From positions 54,464,001 to 54,528,000 of the forward strand of contig JAZBRS010000060.1 in NCBI GenBank assembly GCA_037176725.1: a stretch of 64,000 bases of DNA. The letters are read 5' to 3'. Under the pieces are notes generated by a model. The model was given only the letters and a program-made list of their open reading frames with translations. It had not been told where the DNA came from and did not search any database. Of this stretch, positions 56,327 to 64,000 are shown one piece after another; position 1 is the first letter of the stretch, and each line of letters starts with the position of its first letter. The translations under genes were made by a program, and so were the position numbers. This DNA is from Posidonia oceanica. Lineage: Eukaryota; Streptophyta; Magnoliopsida; Alismatales; Posidoniaceae.

Positions 56327-57531
56327 ATGGATTTGAACAAGATTCCGCATCATGCTTTTCGAGTAGCCATCTTTTCCTCTTCTTCTGATATGGTGCAACT
56401 TCGGCTAAAGACTATGCCTAATCACTTGGCGAATCTTTTGGTGAATGAGAAGGTATTTTCCACTTTTGTTATTACTCAATGCTCTTGTTCTTGTTTCCTT
56501 CTATTCTACTGATTTTCTATTCCATAGCCCTTGGCTTCTTCAAATAACAATCACGATCCGAAAGCCTACCAGTTGGACTGGGTTCAGCACTTCCGTTCTT
56601 GGATGTTGAAGAAATATCAGGAGCGCTTGGAGGAGGCTAGCCTTTGTCAAGCTCTCCATCAGTTGCGGCAGCCTATTGATTGGAAGGTGCTTTTCGGTCT
56701 CTACGGGTTGTGTAATCCTCTAACTCACACATTTTTCACCTCCTTAAGGGAGTTGACTATTCTTCTGGAGGAGGTAAGTGTCCTTTTAGGCACTCATCAA
56801 GCTGACCTGTCTATTTATTCCAGAGACGCCTATCTTTTGCCAACTGGGGTGGTGGGCTCTTTCTCTCTCTTGAAACGTATCTTCAGTCCTGTTGTTATGC
56901 CGAAGGACCTGGTGTTAGACGGCTGTATCAACCTTGCATCTTTGTGGAAGTTCTTCTTGAAGCAGCGCGATAGCATTTGTTCCGAGGCTTCTTGCTTGGA
57001 GTGCATTTTCATTCTGATTAGGAGGCTGGTACTCTTTCCAAACGAAGTCCTAACCATCAGTGCTTACATGCCGAGCTTATGTGCATCTGTGTTTGCAACC
57101 CGGAGAAGTGTCTGAGTCAATCTGTGCTGGCCTTTGCTATTCGAGGCTTATCCAGCGCCTGTCTCGGGGGACCGTTCTTTGGCTCGCCTTTCCTAGTTCT
57201 GCACTGGCTAGGGGAGCATTTTTTGCTGTCTGCTCTTGACATCAACCTTCCCCTTGAGGAGTACATTCGCCGATTCTGTGCCTACGAAGTCAAGCCCTGG
57301 ATGGACTCCTTCAGTCCTCCTTCATCTTTCCAGACAGTATTTGACCCAGAGTACTTCTTGATGCTGATTGGGACGACCGAGTTTGTAAGGTATAACCCCC
57401 AACGATGCTTCTCAATGCTGGGCACTCCCCGGGCCATACCTCCCATGCCTCGCTTCTCTGATATGATTCTCCCACAATTGAGAGACACCCCTGGGGACAT
57501 TATTCAGGTCTTCTATCAAGCCGGCATCTAA
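56327..57531 (+). pseudogene. PMD-like gene A (antisense in TE8)
   Basis: Plant mobile domain proteins are plant-specific, often tied to transposons, and act in transposon silencing where studied; the role of this copy is unknown. Exon 1 (56327-56452, 42 codons) ends AAG/GTATTTT; a 75-bp intron ends CCATAG; exon 2 opens at 56528 in phase. Exon 2 reads LDWVQHFRSWMLKKYQERLE, then THTFFTSLRELTILLEEVSV, the PMD signature of a hydrophobic strand followed by a T-L-E-D-V-like helix, and on to about 57112. The frame then shifts by one; from about 57079 it continues LHWLGEHFLLSALDINLP and QTVFDPEYFLMLIG, ending at 57531. An AATAAA lies at 57739. One frameshift makes it a pseudogene or points to an error there. 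Confidence 0.65.
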
Positions 57532-57834
57532 ACCGAGAAGGGACGGAACCGTGTCCTCTCTTCATGAGAAAATTCGAACGTGGACCACGAAGCTATCTCC
57601 CTTGCCACTCATGATGTTTGGTATGAGGGCGTGAGGCCTAAGTTAGTTATTGAATTTCCTACCAAGAAATAGAAGATGTAATCAGAATTGTACCCTTTAT
57701 CATTAATAGAATTTCATTTTGTTCTTTTCTACTTCTTTTCAATAAATTCGTATGACTTTTTATCACAAAAGATAAAAATTAGAGTTCAAAAACTTCCTTG
57801 GATTTAAAACATTATTTGCGGTGAATGGAGCGGC

Positions 57835-57965
57835 CAACGTCATACGCTGGGAATACCAGTGGACAACGATTTAGCTTTCAAAATGTTGAACGGGCCGAAT
57901 CTTGCGTATAACACTTCGTCTTCCCTAATGCTTTAGATAGCCTAGATCACGTGTATAACGTTGAA
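57835..57965 (+). promoter_or_regulatory. Inverted-repeat module upstream of PMD gene B
   Basis: CAACGTCATACGCTGG-GAATA-CCAGTGGACAACG, then TTGAACGGGCC..GCGTATAAC, then GTGTATAACGTTGAA. It is a diverged copy of the four-arm unit, ending just before the TATA box. Confidence 0.7.
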
Positions 57966-57968
57966 TGG

Positions 57969-57975
57969 TATAAAA
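57969..57975 (+). promoter_or_regulatory. TATA box of PMD gene B
   Basis: TATAAAA in GGTATAAAACCCTTG, 133 bp before the ATG at 58102. Confidence 0.65.
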
Positions 57976-58101
57976 CCCTTGTCCTACACAACAGGCAGCC
58001 ATCCCCAACCTTTTTCCTCTCTTCTCCGGCGACGATGAGCTTCTCCTGACCTCCGGTGAACTCGGTGAAGCACCGATGACCTTCCCCTTTTGATTTCAAC
58101 C

Positions 58102-61100
58102 ATGGAACGACGGATTTCTTATACCTATATGCTGGCCAGGAAGAGAGCTTGGACCGGGGCCAAGTCCTCATCGGCAGGCGAGCTCCGAGAGGTGGAGCCT
58201 GAGGTCGTGGAGGCACCGGCAAACGTTCCCGCAGCTGTGGCGGTGGAGACGGTGTAGACGACGGTCGAGACGGAGGCGATGGAGACGGCGAAGATGGCGG
58301 AGACGGCCAAGATGGCGCCTGTGGAGGCGATGGAGACGGCTACGGAGGCTGCAGAGGTGGCAGAGACGTCGGTGGAGACGGTGGTGGAGACTGCGGAGGC
58401 TGGGACGGTGTCTGGGGAGGCTGTGGAGTTGGGCCCGGTTGCTGTAGAGGCTGCAGTGGTGGGTACGGCTGCTGTGGAGGCTGGCGAGGTGGCTGGCGGA
58501 CTTCCCGCGATTGCCGAGGAGGCAGAGAGTACTGCGGCGAGACCGCGAAGGTCGGGGCAGAGCCGAGTTCTGGCTCCAGTAGTTCCTTCGACTACGTGGA
58601 CTCAGAGGAGGAGTCTGAGGAGACGGTCTCGGAGATGAGGTTCGAGGCTGGTTTGGACGGGGCGGGGCCCGCGGTGGAGTCGAAGGTTAGGCCGGTTGAT
58701 CCCCTCATCGCGCAGTCTGGTGAGGATGACGACTGGTGGCGAAACATGGTGGATTTCGTCTGATGGGAGGCAGAGGGCGGCGCGAGGGATCCCTCAGATT
58801 ATTGGCAGGACCAGATTCCTCGAGATGAGGTGCAGGCGTTGGGACACATCTCGATTGGAGTACGCTACCGCCACGTTAGCCTCGAGAGGGCAGGTAGCCA
58901 CCCTCTTCATTTTCCCTTCGTTTAATTTAATTATTTAGCTTGACGAACAACTCTTTTTACTTTTGCAGAGTCGGGCACCTACCGTGACCCACTGTTACTG
59001 GGGACAGGTCAGCCAGTCCTATGCCTTGTTGGCTCCCTTCCAGCAGGAGCATCTAGATTGGATGGGATTCGGACACTTCCTGTCCATCCCGGACTTCTCC
59101 CTTTGTCCGATGTTCCTGGAGGCCATTGTGGAGCGGTGGAACTTCCGCACCAGCTTGATCGTCATAAGGGCGGGCAAGTTCATTCTCTCTCTTGAGGACA
59201 TGGTGCGGCTAACCGATCTATGGGTCACAGGTCAGCCGGTGACGGGGCTAGTGCGCTTGGACTACTCAGTCTTGGCGCGGGAGCTCGTTGGATGACAACT
59301 GGCTATGAGCGGACAGCAGCTCATGGTGATTACCTCCGCTGTTTGCCGGGTCAGCGCTTTGGCAAAGACGGTGGTTGGACCGGGCACGGAGGCCGATCAG
59401 CAGTTGTGGGCCTTCCTACTGGTGCTGTCCGGGGAGGTGCTCTTCTCGCACGCCTCCTCGAAGTTGTCTACGTGGTTCCTCCCCCTCCTGGCGAACTTGG
59501 AGTGAATGAGAGAGTATGCTTAAGGTGCAGCTAGCTTGGTGCACCTGTACTCCACCCTCTTCCGCTTTACAGATGGCAGTTCTCGCCAACTAGGCGGGAA
59601 CTTGCCATTTCTTTAGGTAAAATTGCATGTTTAAATTTGTAACTTTCAGGAATATTGCTGAATATTATGTGTTACTAAAAGTTTCCTCGTTTTTTGTGCA
59701 GATGTGGGCATGGGACCACTTCGCTTTCTTGCGTCCTGCCCCTCCTCCAGTTCCTCCAGCCGGTGTTCCCTTCCCTCGGGGGCTATTTTGCGCTGATGCT
59801 GAGTAGGTCCTTGAGCTAGCGGACGACAACTGCTATGTTGGTCGTCTGCTATTCGAGCTTCTAGTCCCGGCACAGGAAATTCACCTTCTTTTGACTTTTC
59901 AGCTTCTGTTTATTCATTTATTTTGCTTGCTGACATGTGTTGCTCCCTTCAGGTAGTCTGGTGTCCATATGCTGAGGGAGAGCATGCGGACGTTCCTAAG
60001 ATTGCCCATGACCGGGCAATTTTTGACCGAGACGTGTGGATCCATTGCTGGAACCACTGCCATTTCCAGCAGATTGGTAGAGCACTACGACAACTGGGGC
60101 GCCTATAGATTCAACCTCTACCTCCCCCTCACAGAATTTGGCGAGAGACACGCGGTGGGGGCAGTCGTGCTCGCAATTGGGTGGACATCTATGGTCCGCA
60201 GCTCCTGGACTGGGCTCGCCGTGGTTCTCCCGCTCTGACAGACACAACAGAGGAGGATGAGGTGGTGTGGGCCGAGTGGATGGACCGAGAGTTCTCTTCT
60301 TTGATGGTCTTCCACCAGTTCCACTTCCTTCGGCGTGGGAACCATCCTTTGGGGCACACAGATCCCAGGGAGGCGGTGATGTCCTGTGCAGCTCTACTGG
60401 GTGAGGCACAGTCCTACCGAGCCCAGCTGGAGATAGCGGTGAGCTTTTAAATGTTTAATTTGTAACTTGTTGATTCACATTTGATAACTTGCTGACTTGC
60501 TTTCCTTCCTTCACAGCTCAAGGTGGCAAATGAGCAGGCTCAGCGGGAGCAGAGTCTGACTCAGCAGCTTTCCGCTCTGACTAGAGAGATCGAGCGCCTG
60601 CGCGTTTCTGCCTCTCAGGTATCTTTATATTTCTTGTAGCTTTTGTAGTCTGATTATGAACTGTAGCTAACTGTATCTTTCTTCACAGCCCTCGACTAGT
60701 ACTGCCCCTCCTCCAGACCGTTCAGAGGAGATCTCCTGCCTCTAGGAGAAGGTAAACATGTCTTTATTTTTCCTTTCTGCCTTTTAGCTGAATTCTCCTT
60801 GGTTCTAACACCACTATTTGTAGGTTGCTTATTTGGAGAGCGAGCTAAGGGAGCGGGCTGGCGACTTCGTAGTTGCTAGCTCTATTGGGAGGTTGGAGGA
60901 GCAAGAGGGGACTGTTGCTGCTAGGGATGCTTGGATTCAGGAGCTGGAGTAGCAAGTTGCTGACAGGGATATCGAGATTGCCCAGGCTCAGGTGGTATGA
61001 TTTGATTCAATGCTCCTTTATGTCCTCTATGTCTTTGCTTGTGTCTAATATTCTGGCTACTTCCTTTTGTAAGGCACGGCAAGGGTCACCTCTCAACTTG

Positions 61101-61362
61101 AGTTTGAGCTAGGGCACTACCGGAGGTTTGCCTTCATGACTGGTGCCAGGCTCTAGGTGCCTGTTCCTCCTGTACCAAGCCACCAGTCGTGTAGCCACTG
61201 CTCTCAGTCTGTCTCCAGGGCTCCGTCGGGTGTTTCTGTTCGCTAGTCGCCTCGGCCTCCTACTGCTCCTTCTCTGGCTCCTCTTTCAGCTCCCGAGGGT
61301 GAGGGAGAGAGTGCTTCTTAGCTTTCTTGTACTTCAGGGGTATGCGCTGGTGATTTTGTAGA
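58102..61362 (+). pseudogene. PMD-like gene B with C-terminal coiled coil (antisense in TE8)
   Basis: The ATG at 58102 opens MERRISYTYMLARKRAW, followed by a Val/Glu/Ala/Thr-rich low-complexity part (58190-58640) with a stop at 58256. A PMD core starts after an intron ending TTGCAG near 58967: LDWMGFGHFLSIPDFSLCPM, LEAIVERWNFRTSLIVIRAG, FILSLEDMVRLTDLWVTGQP, interrupted by one stop (59293). An exon from 59702 reads MWAWDHFAFLRP, the W-A-W-E-R-like motif of this domain. One from 59953 reads VVWCPYAEGE..DVWIHCW..GRALRQLG. Small exons at 60517-60618 and about 60690-60995 encode a heptad-like coiled coil (QQLSALTREIERLRVSASQ). At least six introns fit GT..AG. Several in-frame stops show decay. 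Confidence 0.68.
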
Positions 61363-61369
61363 ACAAATA

Positions 61370-61800
61370 TATTTTTGAAATGATATGGATTTCTGTACAC
61401 TCAGTAAACTTGTCAAATATCTCTTTTTAGATACCTTTCTCAGAGTTAAAATGAACTTAAGCGACCAATATAGTAAAATAATGGCCTTTAATTCAAATTA
61501 ACTTGAAACTAGCATATTCATGTGAAATAGTATGTAAATGGCATAGTTATAAAGAAAGATTTCACCTGGGAGCTTTAAAATTGAGTTTTGAAGTCCTCGG
61601 TGCTTAAGTGAGCCATTAACGTGATGAAATGAACAACTAGTGATTCTGAATCGCCCGGATGTCCAAGAAATATGAAACCGCCGCTCACACGTGTATTTCA
61701 ACTTAATTAAACCTCTAGTACTGATAAAAAAGGTTTATGCAAGTTAATCATGGATTAGAGGGAGCTTCAACCATGTTTAGTGATTTAAGTCACTGATAAA
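61370..61800. other. Spacer between PMD genes B and C
   Basis: A/T-rich, no gene or repeat recognised until the inverted-repeat module at 61803. Confidence 0.6.
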
Positions 61801-61802
61801 AC

Positions 61803-61937
61803 GTTATACGCTTCATCTGGTGTGGATAACGTTATCTGCCACTTTTTCTGCGTCCAACATCGGAAAGCTAATTTGAATGTTATACGTCCAATATGGCGCG
61901 GATAACGTAAGACGCATCATCCCTCGTGTACAACGAA
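61803..61937 (+). promoter_or_regulatory. Inverted-repeat module upstream of PMD gene C
   Basis: It begins AAACGTTATACGCTTC, then GATAACGTTATC, GCGTCCAACATCGG, GTTATACGTCC and GATAACGTAAGACGC. Just before it, TTTAAGTCACTGATAAAACG matches TTTAAGTCACTGTTAAAACA at about 63675, so the modules on either side of gene C are relatives. Confidence 0.7.
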
Positions 61938-62046
61938 GCGAGCCCAGAATCTTTCTTTCCTTTCTTGTTCTTGGCTAATCTTCCAGAATGCTTCGAAATT
62001 TTCTCAATGCCCGCGTGGGGAGACCTCCAACGGTTTTTCTTGTGCT

Positions 62047-62054
62047 TATAAAAG
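62047..62054 (+). promoter_or_regulatory. TATA box of PMD gene C
   Basis: TATAAAAG in GCTTATAAAAGCCTGACC, 112 bp before the ATG at 62159. Confidence 0.7.
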
Positions 62055-62158
62055 CCTGACCACCCCTTTGAACTTTTGCACACTTGTTCCTTGTATTCTT
62101 GCTTGTTGGTGCACTTTTCTCTTGGCTTGTGCTTATCCCTCTCTTCCCCTTTGTTCTC

Positions 62159-63501
62159 ATGGCTTCTGCTTCAGTCCCCAACATCTTCATGAACAACAAA
62201 AAAGGAATTGCAAGGCATTCGGAGGAGATTGAAGGGCATATGATGTCCCATATCAAAGCGGGGAGGGTATGACTTTCTTCAATAGTCCTCTTATTCTCTC
62301 TTGTTCCTCATACTTTAATTTTGCTTGCAGAAAATCCTCAATTTTACAAAGACGCCCTACTTTGACAATGACTTCCCTTATTATTCTCCTTGGGTGAAGG
62401 ACTTTGTGCTTTGGGCTCGGGCAAGGAAGTCCGTTTTAGCACGTATAAGCTTTGGTGGACTTCTGGATTTGTTGGGAACTACCTTGGACTGGCCTCTGCT
62501 CCATGCCTCATGCACTTTCTAGAGTACTGAAACTCATACCTTCTTCCTTGGGGGCTGCGAGATGACAATCCTAGTGGAGGATGTTCATGGCCTTCTTGGT
62601 GTCACCCAGATTGGAGTGTCCCGGCCAGATATTGACTTCCCATTGCCATATGGAACAGTGGACATGCAAATGTTCATAGATCGTATCTTTACTGCTTCTC
62701 CTACTTTCTCGATGATCAGAGGTCGCCGACTCAACTTGGCGCATTTATATTACAGCTTCCGGCAAATCGAGGACTCTACCTCCCAGGGTTAGTTGCTGAT
62801 GTGTCTACATTTATTGATTGGAGGTCTCACCATATTTGTCTCCAGAGACATCTCCTTGGATGTCTATCACACTAAGTTCTTGATAGGCCTTACTAAGCAT
62901 TTTTGGCGTTCTCCTTCAGTCGCCATCCTTGCAGCTACATACCTTGGTCTGACCAGTGTCTCAACTGGAGGGGACTTTGTCAGCTCTCCTTTTCTTCTTT
63001 CCCGGTGGCTATAGGTCCACTTCCCAAGGCTCAAACCTGCGAGGACTGATCTTATTGAGGAAAGGGTTTGCTTCTTGTCCTCTGCCTCTATTGATGTCTT
63101 TACACCCTCCACGCCCTATTGCCATAAGCACCAAGCGCAAGGTTCTTCAGTTGAATTGGAGTTGATAGGGCCCACTCACTTTGTGGTGTACAACTCTCAT
63201 CACTACTTCGAGATGGTGGGGCAAAAGAAAGGGGTGCCGCCTCGGTTAAGCTTTATTCCTCATATCCGAACTCTGGAGCGCAGTCTTCCAACAAACGCAG
63301 TGATGGCGTACTACATTTGGGCTCTTTGGTCATCCTTGGACCGCCATGATGACTCAAATGGGACCCAGTCTACTCCTTTGACTTGCTGCCTACTGCGGGA
63401 GGACGTGCACTAGAACTAGTATTCAAGGTTGCTACCCAAGCCCAAGGAGTGGGTTGCAGAGACCGGCGTGCTGCGCAAAAAGGGGAAGAGGCCAATCAAA
63501 T
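62159..63501 (+). pseudogene. PMD-like gene C (antisense in TE8)
   Basis: Exon 1 (62159-62266, 36 codons) begins MASASVPNIFMNNKKG and ends at GTATGA. A 64-bp intron ends TTGCTTGCAG at 62330, and exon 2 opens in phase with KILNFTKTPYFDNDFPYYSP. The PMD signature is clear: LLDLLGTTLDWPLLHASCTF, a stop where Trp is expected, then STETHTFFLGGCEMTILVED and VHGLLGVTQIG. After a stop at 62790 the domain continues LTKHFWRSPSVAILAATYLG, SPFLLSRWL-stop-VHFPRL, and to FVVYNSHHYFEMVG and IWALWSSLD near 63340. It resembles gene A more than B in the signature. An AATAAA at 63562 could serve polyadenylation. Four stops and at least one shift make it a pseudogene. Confidence 0.7.
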
Positions 63502-63687
63502 AGGCATATCTTGTAGTTCATTTCATTTTTGGACCATGTATTTTTACCTCTCAAGGAAATAAAAGATCTCTTTCTTATTTCATCTCTATTCACATGCTTT
63601 GGACTGTGTTGAGTTTAGAAATACTCCCTAGTGGCTTTGGCATTGGATCAAGGGCTCTTTATTAGAATTCTGCAGTTTAAGTCACTG

Positions 63688-63795
63688 TTAAAACATAAGA
63701 CGCATAATACCATGTGTCTAACATTCCTCTGTTGGTCGTTGTACACTTCAGATGGCGCGTCCAATGTTGGACGCTGAGATTTGATCATTTAACGC
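63688..63795 (+). promoter_or_regulatory. Fourth inverted-repeat module
   Basis: ACATAAGACGC, GTGTCTAACATTCC, GGTCGTTGTACAC, GCGTCCAATGTTGGACGC (63758-63775), then ATTTAACGCC. By analogy this is the promoter module of another gene to the right; about 200 bp to the window end show no start. Confidence 0.65.
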
Positions 63796-64000
63796 CTCTG
63801 AATTATTTTTCTGCACAATCTTGGCAAATTTGTTATTCCATCTAGGGGTATTATTGCCCTAGTCCAAAGTGACCTCTGAAAACATAGAAACGTCCTTAAC
63901 ATAGTGAAAGCAAAATGGGTTTAGAAAACTTGGTAATAACCTATATACAATGCATACATTAAACAAACCTAATGCTATGAAAGAACAAGTCTTAATGCAA
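63796..64000. other. Right window edge, no gene seen
   Basis: A/T-rich sequence; no TATA box or reading frame recognised before the end. Confidence 0.5.

Larger units (their letters stand above)
52536..64000 (-). mobile_element. TE8: LTR element with antisense PMD-like genes, 5' part outside window
   Basis: On the minus strand its 3' LTR occupies 53938-52536 and a polypurine tract lies at 53939-53955. Right of that are minisatellite arrays (54117-55990) and, on the opposite strand, three PMD-like genes. No gag, RT or integrase is seen before 64000, so coding parts must lie further right or be absent. The left flank ACATC (52531-52535) differs from the bases right of the LTR (GATTA), so the LTR is terminal to an element and not solo. 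That all 10 kb belong to TE8 is inferred. Confidence 0.65.

Overview
The window is plant nuclear DNA, most likely from a flowering plant with a large, repeat-rich genome. It is almost entirely a nest of Ty3/gypsy LTR retrotransposons, mostly of the Tat/Ogre/Retand type. The signs are LTRs of 1.4-5.8 kb starting TGTAGAYAYCCC, tRNA-type primer sites starting TGGCGACTCC, CxxH-GH-C zinc knuckles in Gag, and a Pol with two RNase H domains. I see no cellular housekeeping gene, tRNA, rRNA or CRISPR. Almost every reading frame is broken by stops or frameshifts. The species cannot be named from the sequence.

Layout, with my own element names. TE7 (+, 49136-52535) is the oldest host; its 5' LTR was hit by TE4 and its gag by TE8. 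TE4 (-, 18784-49135, continuing off the left edge) is a Tat-type element with gag, protease, RT, RNase H, archaeal-like RNase H and the start of integrase. It was cut by four insertions: TE6 (+, 34562-44078, a gag-only element with both LTRs and a near-perfect TSD), TE5 (+, 29456-32891, a solo LTR with TSD cctag), TE3 (-, 18915-24877, a non-autonomous element with TSD ctcct) and TE2 (-, 11954-18783). TE2 was in turn cut by TE1 (+, 1-11953, gag followed directly by a 3' noncoding region and a 5.8-kb LTR). The deepest stack is four levels: TE7, TE4, TE2, TE1. Taking out TE5 with one TSD copy puts the two flanking TE4 pol pieces back in the same frame; taking out TE3 makes the reading continuous into the integrase zinc-binding region.

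The right end (52536-64000) is TE8 (-): a 3' LTR, a polypurine tract, about 1.9 kb of minisatellite arrays, then three intron-containing genes on the opposite strand (56.3-57.5, 58.1-61.4 and 62.2-63.5 kb) whose products look like plant mobile domain (PMD) proteins. Each has its own TATA box 90-130 bp before the ATG, and each is preceded by an inverted-repeat module. A further module at 63.69-63.80 kb suggests another gene just outside the window.

The most interesting signal is a set of short inverted-repeat modules in LTRs and in the promoters of the antisense PMD genes. One family is GTCGCC-N9-GGCGAC, always 21 nt, in the LTRs and leader of two different elements. Another has four complementary arms built on GTTGGACGC/GCGTCCAAC, with arm variants such as GTTATACGC/GCGTATAAC. 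A third is a family of hairpins in the 3' noncoding region of TE1 whose stems differ between copies with compensatory changes. In addition, every LTR whose 3' end is present carries a PBS-like decamer inside it, 80-230 bp before the end, and the decamer follows the element's own PBS type.
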